Assembly (NCBI RefSeq): GCF_014638095.1
Contig: NZ_BMFH01000001.1
Coordinates: 2,303,227-2,367,226 of the forward strand
From: Muriicola marianensis
GTDB lineage: Bacteria > Bacteroidota > Bacteroidia > Flavobacteriales > Flavobacteriaceae
Length of the DNA stretch: 64,000 bases
Direction: 5' to 3'
How positions within the stretch are numbered: the stretch's first letter is position 1; each line of letters opens with the position of its first letter. The position numbers were made by a program, and so were the translations under genes. Below the pieces are notes generated by a model. It was not told the DNA's origin. It ran no database searches and was given only the letters and a program-made list of their open reading frames with translations. This document shows, one piece after another, positions 9,211 through 17,603 of the stretch.

Positions 9211-10779
9211 ATGGCATCAGGAAAAGCAACGCCCCGGCAGAAGATGATCAACTTAATGTATTTGATCTTTATCGCAATGCTGGCGCTTAATATGAGTAAG
9301 GAAGTTTTGGCCGCATTCGGTCTGATGAACGAAAAGTTCGAAGCTTCCAATGTAAAGGCAACCGAAAGCAACGAAGCGTTTTTGGCCAGCCTTGAGACCA
9401 AGGCATCGGAAGATGCTGCTAAATACGAAAAGGTGTATAAGGATGCACGAAAGATCAAAGAACTTTCTGCAGACTATTTCACCTACCTGGAAGATCTGAA
9501 GAAATCCATGACAGTAGACGTGGAGGACACCAAGGATTACCAGGTAATGGACAAGTCGGACTGGCTTGACCAGAAGTTCTTCCAGGGAGACAACCTGGCC
9601 CCTGAAGGGAAAGAATTCATGAAGAGGATCGAGGATTACCGCACTCAGGTGGTCGCTATCCTTGGAAATGACTACCCGGAAGTAAAGGCCCAGGTAGAAG
9701 CCCGGTTCAAGACCGGAGACGCGAATGGAAAGGTAGAGCGCAGAGACGGTGTGAAAGTTGACTGGATCAACTATCACTACGAAGGATTTCCTTTGATCGC
9801 TTCTTTGGCAAACCTGACCTCACTGCAGTCTGATATCAAGGCTACTGAAGAAGCAGCCCTGAAAGCGATGCTGCAGGGAGAGCTTACCAGCCAGGTATCT
9901 CTGACCAACTTTGAGACCCAGTTGTTCTCTGAGAAGTCGGCCTTCTATTCCGGTGAGAAATTCAGCGGAAGCATCGTCCTCGGAAAAACAGACCGGTCTG
10001 CCAAGCCTGTAAAAGCTGAGCTGACCATAGACGGACGCAAGATGGAAGAAGGAAGAGACTACGATCTCAAAGAAGGAGGCGTAGAACTCAAGATCAGCGC
10101 TGGAAGCGCAGGTGACCACGAAATCGCCGGTACCCTTTTCTATATGCAGGATGGGGTGGAAACAGAAGTTCCCGTAAAGAATTCCTTTTCTACCATTTCC
10201 AAGCCCGACGCGGCTGTGATCTCTGCAGACAAGATGAATGTGGTATATCGTGGGGTGGCTAACCCAATGACAATCTCCATTCCCGGAATCCCGGACAACA
10301 AGGTATCTGCCAGTGCACCCGGACTTAAGAGGGTGAGCGGAAGCAAGTACGTGATGAATCCAGGAACGGGTCGTGAGGTGACCATCAATGCCTCCGGTGT
10401 ATTGCCCGATGGCAAGAAGATCTCTACTCCTGCCACGTTCAGGATCAAGGATATCCCAAGGCCTGCTGGTTCTATCAGGGGTGAGTCCGGAAGCACCAAA
10501 ATGCCAAGGCAAAACCTGGAGATCTCAACCGTGGGAGCCCTGCTTGAGGACTTCGATTTCGACCTGAACCTCGCGGTCAGCGGATTCAAGTTCAAAGTTC
10601 CCGGACAGCCAACTGTTGTCGTGAATGGCAACAAACTGGACTCCAGGGCTAAGTCGGCCCTCAAAAGAGCCGGAAGAGGTGATGCGGTACAGATCTTCGA
10701 TATCGAAGCCTATATCACCAACAACAAAAGCTATAAGCTGAAGAAAGTGTCTCCTGTAGTAGTGGAGATCACAAACTAA
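9211..10779 (+). CDS. gldM: T9SS/gliding motor protein GldM (PorM)
   Basis: A 522-residue protein with one N-terminal transmembrane helix (about residues 12-32, MINLMYLIFIAMLALNM) and a long periplasmic part, the known GldM architecture of four periplasmic domains D1-D4. The N-terminal segment ASGKATPRQKMINLMYLI is the conserved start of the family. The first periplasmic section is helical, the rest beta-rich. GldM dimers pair with GldL pentamers in the inner membrane and reach the GldK/GldN ring. Same-strand spacing to gldN is 24 bp. Confidence 0.97.
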   Translation: MASGKATPRQKMINLMYLIFIAMLALNMSKEVLAAFGLMNEKFEASNVKATESNEAFLASLETKASEDAAKYEKVYKDARKIKELSADYFTYLEDLKKSMTVDVEDTKDYQVMDKSDWLDQKFFQGDNLAPEGKEFMKRIEDYRTQVVAILGNDYPEVKAQVEARFKTGDANGKVERRDGVKVDWINYHYEGFPLIASLANLTSLQSDIKATEEAALKAMLQGELTSQVSLTNFETQLFSEKSAFYSGEKFSGSIVLGKTDRSAKPVKAELTIDGRKMEEGRDYDLKEGGVELKISAGSAGDHEIAGTLFYMQDGVETEVPVKNSFSTISKPDAAVISADKMNVVYRGVANPMTISIPGIPDNKVSASAPGLKRVSGSKYVMNPGTGREVTINASGVLPDGKKISTPATFRIKDIPRPAGSIRGESGSTKMPRQNLEISTVGALLEDFDFDLNLAVSGFKFKVPGQPTVVVNGNKLDSRAKSALKRAGRGDAVQIFDIEAYITNNKSYKLKKVSPVVVEITN

Positions 10780-10803
10780 GAATAGACAGTTAAATTGAAT
10801 TTT

Positions 10804-11706
10804 ATGAATTGGAAGAATGTAATTCTAGTTGGAGCTGTTTCCCTCCTCCCGATTTCGATCATGGCACAGGCAAACATCCTGAATGCCAAGAAACCTGAAG
10901 ATATCGGGAAGAAAACAGCCAACCAGTTGGCGATGGACGATGATATTCCCCTGGATTACGGTTATGTGGACGACAGAGACATCCTCTGGTCCAAGACCAT
11001 CTGGGAAACCATCGACCTGGATGAGAGGGTGAATTTCCCCCTCTACTATCCAACCGATACAGTAGATATCGGGGCCGACAGGAGATCGCTCTACGATGTC
11101 TTTCTCAAGAACATCAAGAACGGTAAGTTAACGGATGTCTATGTAGATTCTTACTTCACCGAAAAGAGGAAGTTCGAGGATCTCAGGGCAACCCTCACCC
11201 GAATAGATACAACAGATCTCGGATACGAACAGATCAATGCCGGTGAAGCACTCTCCCCTGAATATGTAAACAGGAGGGATATCACAGCGGCGGATATCGA
11301 AGAGTATCGTATCAAAGGTATTTGGTATTTTGACAAGCGCCAGGGAGAGCTGAAGTATCGCCTGCTGGGGATAGCCCCAGTGGCTCCGGATGTCAACTTT
11401 GTGGACGATGAGTCTATGAGCCCCGGAGACAATAAGGTAGAACTGTTCTGGGTTTGGTTTCCAAGTGCCAGGCAGATCCTTCACGATGCCAAGGTGTACA
11501 ACCAGCGGAATTCTGCTCAGCCCATCTCATTCGACATGCTGTTGAATGCGAGGAGGTTCAACGCCGTCATCTACAAGGAGGATAATGTCCATGGAGACCG
11601 TGAGATAGAGGATTACATCGCTGATAACGCCCTGTTCCAATTACTGGAATCCAATCGTATCAAAGAAGCGATACGGGACCGGGAGCAGGATATGTGGGCC
11701 TATTAG
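10804..11706 (+). CDS. gldN: T9SS/gliding periplasmic protein GldN (PorN)
   Basis: A 300-residue secreted protein. I start at the ATG at 10804 (MNWKNVILVGA), not at an in-frame TTG nine bases upstream, because the signal peptide is complete from there (cleavage after SIMAQA). The family pattern is clear: early WSKTIWETIDLDERVN, and WYFDKRQGELKYRLLGIAP followed by ELFWVWFP. GldN/PorN binds GldK/PorK to form the periplasmic ring of T9SS. No gldO paralogue follows. A strong intrinsic terminator sits 36 bp after the stop and closes the locus. Confidence 0.96.
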   Translation: MNWKNVILVGAVSLLPISIMAQANILNAKKPEDIGKKTANQLAMDDDIPLDYGYVDDRDILWSKTIWETIDLDERVNFPLYYPTDTVDIGADRRSLYDVFLKNIKNGKLTDVYVDSYFTEKRKFEDLRATLTRIDTTDLGYEQINAGEALSPEYVNRRDITAADIEEYRIKGIWYFDKRQGELKYRLLGIAPVAPDVNFVDDESMSPGDNKVELFWVWFPSARQILHDAKVYNQRNSAQPISFDMLLNARRFNAVIYKEDNVHGDREIEDYIADNALFQLLESNRIKEAIRDREQDMWAY

Positions 11707-11741
11707 GAAATACTATTTGATTCCAATTCAATTATAAGTTG

Positions 11742-11770
11742 AAAACGCCGCTTTTTGAAGCGGCGTTTTT
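11742..11770 (+). terminator. Intrinsic terminator after gldN
   Basis: A perfect 8-bp stem (CGCCGCTT / AAGCGGCG) with a TTTG loop, flanked by AAAA on the left and TTTTT on the right. It ends the gldKLMN unit. The terminal T-run overlaps the -7 box of the next gene. Confidence 0.9.
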
Positions 11771-11777
11771 ATTTTTG
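11770..11777 (+). promoter_or_regulatory. -7 box of the FAD oxidoreductase gene, inside the terminator T-tract
   Basis: TATTTTTG matches TAnnTTTG and ends only 4 bp before the ATG at 11782, so initiation would occur at or within the start codon and the mRNA would be essentially leaderless. No good -33 element is seen, so this is tentative. Confidence 0.45.
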
Positions 11778-11781
11778 TACC

Positions 11782-12846
11782 ATGGTAGATTACCTGGTAG
11801 TAGGCCTGGGCCTGGCTGGAATTTCCTTCTGCGAAACGCTGGAAGAACACGGGAAAACATTCCGTGTGGTCAGTGATGATTCACAAAAAGCTTCCACCGT
11901 AGCAGGTGGCCTTTACAATCCTGTTATCCTGAAACGGTTCACCCTCTCGTGGAAGGCACATGAACAACTGGCCGTACTGCCTGATTTTTACGCCGGGCTG
12001 GAGAATAAGCTGGAGGTCACCCTGGACCATCCCCTGCGGGTCCTGAGGAGATTTGTGAGCCCCGAGGAGCAAAACGGATGGTTCGAAGCCTCTGATAAGC
12101 CGGGCATGGGGGAACTCATGTCTGCAGACCTGATCAGGAATACTAATCCTTCCATCGATGCACCTTTCGGCTATGGAGAAGTACTGGGGACAGGCAGGCT
12201 GGATACCGAATTGCTGCAAGAAACCTACCGGAAGTATCTTACAAATAAATCTTTGCTGGTTAGGGAAACTTTCGACTTTAATGCTTTAAAGTTGCTGGAA
12301 GCCGGGGTTGAATACAAGGATATTCGGGCCAGGCACCTCGTTCTTGCCATGGGCTTCGGGCTTAAGCGTGATCCGTACTTCAACTACCTGCCCCTCAACG
12401 GGACCAAGGGAGAACTGCTGACTGTAAAAGCCCCCGATCTAAATGAAACCCGGGTCATCAAATCCTCCGTTTTTATCATTCCGCTGGGTGACGATCTCTA
12501 CCGAATCGGGGCCACCTATAAATGGCAGGACAAAACCAATTTGCCCACTCAGGCAGCCAGGGAAGAATTGGAAGCCAAACTCCGCACCTTCCTGAAATGC
12601 GATTACGAGGTGGTTGATCACGTAGCCGGAGTACGGCCAACGGTGGCAGACCGAAGACCTCTGGTGGGAAGACATCCCTTGCACAATAGTCTGTATGTGC
12701 TCAATGGATTTGGTTCAAGAGGGGTCATGATCGCCCCCTATGCATCCAAAGCCCTTTACAGGCTTATCGAGTCCGGTGAGGATCTTCCGCACGATATGGA
12801 TATTGCGAGGTTCAGGAAGCGTTTTGAGAAGCATGCGTCTTCCTGA
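11782..12846 (+). CDS. FAD-dependent oxidoreductase, DadA/glycine oxidase-like
   Basis: A 354-residue flavoprotein. The N-terminal Rossmann dinucleotide-binding motif VVGLGLAGISF (GxGxxG) follows directly after MVDYL, which fixes the start at 11782 rather than at an upstream in-frame codon. The C-terminal segment AGVRPTVADRRPLVGRHP and FGSRGVMIAPY is the usual FAD-contacting end of the DAO family. Members oxidise amino acids or amines; the substrate cannot be named. It follows the gldN terminator. The 3' end overlaps the convergent DUF983 gene by 35 bp. Confidence 0.88.
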   Translation: MVDYLVVGLGLAGISFCETLEEHGKTFRVVSDDSQKASTVAGGLYNPVILKRFTLSWKAHEQLAVLPDFYAGLENKLEVTLDHPLRVLRRFVSPEEQNGWFEASDKPGMGELMSADLIRNTNPSIDAPFGYGEVLGTGRLDTELLQETYRKYLTNKSLLVRETFDFNALKLLEAGVEYKDIRARHLVLAMGFGLKRDPYFNYLPLNGTKGELLTVKAPDLNETRVIKSSVFIIPLGDDLYRIGATYKWQDKTNLPTQAAREELEAKLRTFLKCDYEVVDHVAGVRPTVADRRPLVGRHPLHNSLYVLNGFGSRGVMIAPYASKALYRLIESGEDLPHDMDIARFRKRFEKHASS

Positions 12847-13219
12847 GGAGGGAGGGATCGTAGTGTATAAAGAAATTGATCCAGATGTTCCGGGACAGGC
12901 GGATGATCACCGGGAGGAAGACGATGAGGGTCCCGATGATGCTGATAAAGGTCTGTAGAAGCGAAGCCCCGAAAATTAAAAAGGAGATCACAAAGGCGGC
13001 CACGGCAAAGGCGATCCCCACAGCATAGCTCACATACATGGCCCCGTAGAAGAATGAAGGTTCCATCTTGTATTTCGTGCCGCAATGGGAGCAGCGCTCG
13101 TGCATCTTAAACAAGGATACCAGGCGGTAAGGATTTCGCTCCACATACATGCTTTCCATATGGCATTTCGGGCAACTTCCTGTTAAAATGCTGTAGAGTT
13201 TGACTCCTTTTTTTAACAT
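12812..13219 (-). CDS. DUF983 zinc-ribbon membrane protein
   Basis: A 135-residue protein with two CxxC pairs near the N-terminus (C16PKC19 and C43SHC46) forming a probable zinc ribbon. Two transmembrane helices follow (about residues 58-80 and 85-107). This is the DUF983 architecture; function unknown. The start is the ATG at 13219; a TTG two codons earlier is in frame but unlikely. A perfect -7 box (TATCTTTG) lies 16 bp upstream. The last 35 bp overlap the convergent FAD oxidoreductase gene. Confidence 0.88.
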   Translation of the reverse strand: MLKKGVKLYSILTGSCPKCHMESMYVERNPYRLVSLFKMHERCSHCGTKYKMEPSFFYGAMYVSYAVGIAFAVAAFVISFLIFGASLLQTFISIIGTLIVFLPVIIRLSRNIWINFFIHYDPSLLRKTHASQNAS

Positions 13220-13235
13220 TTGCAAAACTTTTGGG

Positions 13236-13243
13236 CAAAGATA
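13236..13243 (-). promoter_or_regulatory. -7 box of the DUF983 gene
   Basis: Reads TATCTTTG on the minus strand, 16 bp before the ATG. It sits in the 63-bp space between this gene and the divergent ABC-F gene. Confidence 0.65.
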
Positions 13244-13282
13244 CTTTTTTGCTTCCCATTCTCTGTAAACCGGGTTACAATC

Positions 13283-15190
13283 ATGTTAAATGTGCACAAT
13301 CTTTCCGTCTCCTTCTCAGGGGAATCCCTGTTTGAAGAGATTTCATTCCGTTTGCACCCGGGAGACCGTATTGGACTCATCGGAAGGAATGGCGCCGGGA
13401 AATCGACCCTCCTGAAGCTTCTGGCAGGGGACATGGGCCCGGATTCCGGGACCATAGCTTCTGACAAGGATCTCAGTATCGGATTCCTGAGGCAGGACAT
13501 CGACTTTGAGGAAGGCAACACCGTACTGGAGGAAACCTACAAAGCCTTTGAGGCCCTGCAGGGGATCGAGAAGAAACTGGCTAAGATCAATGAACAGCTG
13601 GCCGAACGGACGGATTATGAAAGCGAAGCGTATCACCAGTTGATGGTAGATCTCAACGATCTGACTCACCGTTATGAGATCCTTGGCGGGTACAACTACC
13701 AGGGTGAAACAGAAAAGATCCTCCAGGGACTGGGATTCAGACGGGAGGAGTTCAACAAAAAGACCGATACCTTCTCCGGGGGTTGGCGGATGCGGATCGA
13801 ACTGGCAAAACTCCTGCTGCAGCAAAATGACGTCCTCCTGCTGGATGAGCCTACCAACCACCTCGACATTGAATCCATCCTCTGGCTGGAACAATTCCTG
13901 CTCGCCTTCCCGGGAGCTGTGGTGATCGTTTCCCACGATAAGATGTTCCTGGACAACGTCACCAACCGAACCATAGAGATCTCCCTGGGCAGGATATACG
14001 ACTACAACAAACCCTATTCGCAATTTCTCGTGCTGAGGGAGGAGATCAGAGAGCAGCAGCTCAATGCCCTGAAAAACCAGGAGAGAGAAATACAGCAGGC
14101 AGAAAGGCTCATAGAAAAATTCCGAGCCAAAGCCTCCAAAGCCTCCATGGCCCAGTCCCTGATCAAGAAACTGGACCGAATGGAACGCATAGAGGTAGAT
14201 CAGACAGACAATAGTGTTTTCAAGGTCAGGTTCCCTGTTTCCGTCACCCCGGGTAAGGTGGTTGCAGAACTGGATGGGGTCACCAAACACTACGGCTCTA
14301 AAGAAGTACTGAACGATATCAGCCTGTTGCTGGAACGCGACAGCAAGACGGCCTTCGTCGGTCAGAACGGGCAGGGAAAAACCACCCTGGCCAAGATCCT
14401 GGTTGGGGAAATCGATTGCCAGGGGAAGGTAAAGCTCGGGCATAACGTACAGATCGGCTATTTTGCCCAGAACCAGGCTGAATATCTCGATGGGAACAAG
14501 ACGGTCCTCGATACCATGATAGATGCTGCTAATGAATCGAACAGGAGCAAGGTCAGGGATATCCTGGGCTCCTTCCTCTTCAGCGGGGAGGAGGTAGACA
14601 AATACGTAAAGGTCCTTTCCGGGGGCGAGCGCAACCGCCTTGCCCTTGCCAAGATGTTGTTACAGCCCTTTAACGTACTGGTTATGGATGAGCCGACCAA
14701 CCATCTCGACATGGCTTCCAAGAATGTGCTCAAACAGGCCTTGATCAATTTTCAGGGCACTCTTATAGTGGTATCCCACGACAGGGATTTCCTTCAGGGC
14801 CTTACCAACAAGGTATACGAATTCAAGGACCGGAAGATCAAGGAGTACCTCGGGGATATCAATTTCTTCCTATCTGAGCGGAAAGCTGCAGACTTCAGGG
14901 AGATCGAAAAGAAATCGGCCCCGGTACTGGGAAAAGAAGTCTCTACTGAGGCTGAAAAGTCCTATGAGGATCAGAAGAAGGAGAAAAGCCTGAAGAACAA
15001 GCTCAGCAAGGTGGAGAGTGAGATCAGCTCCCTTGAAAAAGAGATTGGAGAGATCGATCACGACCTGTTGATGAATTACGACGAGACCATAGCCAGGCCT
15101 GATTTCTTCGACCGGTACCAGGAAAAGAAGAAACGGCTCGAATCCCTCATGAAACAATGGGAAGAGATCACCCTCGCCCTCGAAAATTAA
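13283..15190 (+). CDS. ABC-F family ATPase (ribosome-associated type)
   Basis: A 635-residue soluble protein with two ABC ATPase domains and no membrane segments. Domain 1 has Walker A GRNGAGKST (residues 34-42) and signature FSGGWRMR. Domain 2 has Walker A GQNGQGKTT and signature LSGGERNR. Both have a D-box LDEPTNHLD / MDEPTNHLD. A helical linker joins the domains, and a charged coiled-coil tail of about 100 residues ends the protein, as in YdiF/Uup-type ABC-F proteins. Such proteins act on stalled or initiating ribosomes. I start at MLNVHNLSVSF (13283); the 21 upstream codons do not look like the family. The exact subfamily is not certain. Confidence 0.93.
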   Translation: MLNVHNLSVSFSGESLFEEISFRLHPGDRIGLIGRNGAGKSTLLKLLAGDMGPDSGTIASDKDLSIGFLRQDIDFEEGNTVLEETYKAFEALQGIEKKLAKINEQLAERTDYESEAYHQLMVDLNDLTHRYEILGGYNYQGETEKILQGLGFRREEFNKKTDTFSGGWRMRIELAKLLLQQNDVLLLDEPTNHLDIESILWLEQFLLAFPGAVVIVSHDKMFLDNVTNRTIEISLGRIYDYNKPYSQFLVLREEIREQQLNALKNQEREIQQAERLIEKFRAKASKASMAQSLIKKLDRMERIEVDQTDNSVFKVRFPVSVTPGKVVAELDGVTKHYGSKEVLNDISLLLERDSKTAFVGQNGQGKTTLAKILVGEIDCQGKVKLGHNVQIGYFAQNQAEYLDGNKTVLDTMIDAANESNRSKVRDILGSFLFSGEEVDKYVKVLSGGERNRLALAKMLLQPFNVLVMDEPTNHLDMASKNVLKQALINFQGTLIVVSHDRDFLQGLTNKVYEFKDRKIKEYLGDINFFLSERKAADFREIEKKSAPVLGKEVSTEAEKSYEDQKKEKSLKNKLSKVESEISSLEKEIGEIDHDLLMNYDETIARPDFFDRYQEKKKRLESLMKQWEEITLALEN

Positions 15191-15304
15191 ACAGCTCTTG
15201 CCCGGGGTAAGTAAGCCTTTTGCAGTTCACCACAAAAATCGTTGGTTTCACAACAAATACGGGCCCTTCGTCGTTTTATTATGTAGTTAATCCTTACTTT
15301 CAGG

Positions 15305-15312
15305 TATCTTTG
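15305..15312 (+). promoter_or_regulatory. -7 box of the LRR gene
   Basis: TATCTTTG, a perfect TAnnTTTG, 61 bp before the LRR protein ATG. Nothing else is recognisable in the 183-bp gap after the ABC-F gene. Confidence 0.6.
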
Positions 15313-15373
15313 TAAGGTAATTCTGAGTTTATATATCAGATTATTAATAAGGGTAATCTTCAAAAGTACTTCA

Positions 15374-16282
15374 ATGAAAGGAAAATATTTCTTATCCCTT
15401 ATCGCGCTGGCCTCCTGCCTGATGGTCTCAGCTCAGGTGACCAAAAAGGAAAGGTCGGCCCTGGAAGATCTGTATGAAAGCACGAATGGGAAGGAATGGG
15501 TACGCACCTGGGATCTGAACGCTCCTGTAAAAACATGGTATGGGGTAGAAGTGGTAGACGACCATGTAGTCGCCATCAATCTTTTCAGAAATAACCTGAA
15601 GGGCGTTTTGCCCGAAAGCCTCGGAAAGTTAACGCACCTCAAGGTGCTCAACCTGGCCTTTAACGGGCTTACCGGTGAATTGCCTGAGAGCATTGAACAC
15701 ATGGAAAACCTGGAGGTGATCAAAATAGAGATGAACAGGTTTAAGGGAGAGTTGCCGGAGTCACTCGGGAATTTAAAGAACCTCCGTGAGCTGACAGCAT
15801 TCAATAATTTCTTCACAGGGAGCATCCCGGGGAGTATGGGGGAGCTCACCCATTTAAAGGTGCTGAACCTGTCGAGTAATAACCTGAAGGGTGCTATCCC
15901 GGAGTCACTCGGCAAGCTGACAAAACTGGAAAGCCTGGGACTCTTTGAGAATACCCTCGAAGGGTCAATCCCAAGAGAGTTCGGACAACTTGTGGAGTTG
16001 AGGGAACTCATCCTTGCCAATAACCAGCTTGATGGGGAGATTCCCCACGAATTCACCCAGTTGGCCAGCCTGGAGATCCTGCAGATACAGAACAACAAAT
16101 TCAACTCCCTCAAGAACCTGGAGGGCATGAATACAAAACAATTCCTGGTCTTTGACTATGATAAGAGCGATAGTAAATTGAATTTTAAAGAAATCGACTT
16201 TAAAAAGACACGTGTCGTGGAGACCATGTTCGATGACGATGAACCCGATGGGAAAAAGAAAAACGATAATAAGCCCGATTAA
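15374..16282 (+). CDS. Secreted plant-type leucine-rich repeat protein
   Basis: A 302-residue exported protein with a signal peptide ending near CLMVSAQ. After a short cap (LYESTNGKEW) come about eight 24-residue leucine-rich repeats of the plant-specific type LxxLxxLxLxxNxLxGxIPxxLGx. Examples are LKVLNLAFNGLTGELPE, LKVLNLSSNNLKGAIPE and LESLGLFENTLEGSIPR. The C-terminus is a charged tail rich in Asp and Lys. No T9SS C-terminal sorting domain is seen, so it is probably periplasmic or exported by another route. Such proteins usually bind proteins; the partner is unknown. It is monocistronic, with its own -7 box and a strong terminator. Confidence 0.88.
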   Translation: MKGKYFLSLIALASCLMVSAQVTKKERSALEDLYESTNGKEWVRTWDLNAPVKTWYGVEVVDDHVVAINLFRNNLKGVLPESLGKLTHLKVLNLAFNGLTGELPESIEHMENLEVIKIEMNRFKGELPESLGNLKNLRELTAFNNFFTGSIPGSMGELTHLKVLNLSSNNLKGAIPESLGKLTKLESLGLFENTLEGSIPREFGQLVELRELILANNQLDGEIPHEFTQLASLEILQIQNNKFNSLKNLEGMNTKQFLVFDYDKSDSKLNFKEIDFKKTRVVETMFDDDEPDGKKKNDNKPD

Positions 16283-16313
16283 AAGATTAGGTTTTAAGTT
16301 GGTTAACTGTCAG

Positions 16314-16342
16314 AAAGAGGTGATTTTTCACCTCTTTTTTTG
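16314..16342 (+). terminator. Intrinsic terminator after the LRR gene
   Basis: A 10-bp perfect stem (AAAGAGGTGA / TCACCTCTTT) with a TTTT loop followed by a run of T. Confidence 0.9.
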
Positions 16343-16410
16343 TTGAAGATCAGGCCGGAAGGAATTAACACTTTAGGTTTTATTTAACTCGCCTCAAGGG
16401 AAGTATTATC

Positions 16411-16418
16411 TAGCTTTG
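16411..16418 (+). promoter_or_regulatory. -7 box of the RND efflux operon
   Basis: TAGCTTTG matches TAnnTTTG, 32 bp before the adaptor gene. No repressor gene or clear operator is adjacent. Confidence 0.6.
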
Positions 16419-16450
16419 TGGCCGATCGTTAAACAAATCAACCCTCCCGG

Positions 16451-17602
16451 ATGAGAAAAATTATACTCTATTCCCTCGGTGTTATAATCCTGGTACTGGC
16501 TGTATTTATAGCCTATCTCCTCGTGACTGCCGAGGAGGAAAAGAGGCCTGTGGCCCGCAGGGAAGTGAAGACCGTATTCGTCGATACCGTGGTCAACAGG
16601 ACCATCCCAATTGTGATCCCCGCCAACGGTAATCTCGCGGCCAAGGAGAGGGTAGAGATCTTCTCGGAGGTTCAGGGCATCTTCAGGAGCAGCAGCCACC
16701 CCTTTAAACCGGGTCAGGCATATAGGAAAGGGGAAGTCCTTCTGCGTATTGATGCCGATGAATACGCGGCTTCCGTACAGAGTGCAAAAAGCAACCTCTA
16801 CAATCTGATTACCGCCGCCATGCCGGATCTCAGGCTGGATTACCCCGAAGTATATCCCAAGTGGCAGGCCTACCTCAACGGCTTCGATCTGGAGAAAAGC
16901 ACTCCAGACCTTCCGGAGATCACTTCAGAAAAAGAGCGCTACTTCATCAGTGGAAGAAATATTGTCACTACCTATTACAACGTAAAGAATCTGGAGAGGA
17001 GACTCTCCAAATACGTAATCCGCGCCCCCTTCGACGGGGTGCTTACTGAAGCCCTCGTTACTGAGGGAAGCCTGATAAGGCCCAGTCAGAAACTAGGTGC
17101 GTTCATTAACCCCAGCGTTTACGAACTGCAGGTTGCTGTCAATAAGTCGTACAGCGAATTCCTGAAAGTAGGGGAAGAGGTGGCCCTTGAAAACCTGGAG
17201 GGGACACAGCAATTCCTTGGCAAAGTAGCCAGGATCAATGCTGCAGTGAACCAGGAATCACAGACGGTCTCCGTCTTTATCGATGTAAAGGATGACAGGG
17301 TTAAGGAAGGCATGTACCTCGAAGCCAGTATTGAAGGGCGGAACGAGGAAAATGCCTTTGAGATCTCGAGAAAGCTGCTGAACGATCAGAAGGAACTCTT
17401 CGTGGTACGGGACAGTGTTCTGGATGTGATGGAGGTAACCCCTGTATTTTTTTCGGACAAGACGGCTATCCTCAAAGGAATTGAGGACGGCACGGTCATC
17501 CTCTCCCGCCCGGTGCCCGGAGCCTATGCCGGTCTGGTGGTAAAGGTATACAGGGACACGACCAACCTTGCGGCCGCTTCAGAAATCAATCCAATCCCGT
17601 AA
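16451..17602 (+). CDS. RND efflux periplasmic adaptor (membrane fusion protein)
   Basis: A 383-residue HlyD/AcrA-type adaptor. One N-terminal membrane helix (about residues 4-26) is followed by a lipoyl/barrel-sandwich half (ANGNLAAKERVEIFSEVQG), an alpha-hairpin of about 90 residues, the second lipoyl half (IRAPFDGVLTEALVTEGSLI) and beta-barrel domains. It would link the inner-membrane RND pump to the outer-membrane TolC channel. The pump gene starts 1 bp after its stop, so the operon is tight. Substrate class cannot be inferred. Confidence 0.94.
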   Translation: MRKIILYSLGVIILVLAVFIAYLLVTAEEEKRPVARREVKTVFVDTVVNRTIPIVIPANGNLAAKERVEIFSEVQGIFRSSSHPFKPGQAYRKGEVLLRIDADEYAASVQSAKSNLYNLITAAMPDLRLDYPEVYPKWQAYLNGFDLEKSTPDLPEITSEKERYFISGRNIVTTYYNVKNLERRLSKYVIRAPFDGVLTEALVTEGSLIRPSQKLGAFINPSVYELQVAVNKSYSEFLKVGEEVALENLEGTQQFLGKVARINAAVNQESQTVSVFIDVKDDRVKEGMYLEASIEGRNEENAFEISRKLLNDQKELFVVRDSVLDVMEVTPVFFSDKTAILKGIEDGTVILSRPVPGAYAGLVVKVYRDTTNLAAASEINPIP

Positions 17603-17603
17603 G

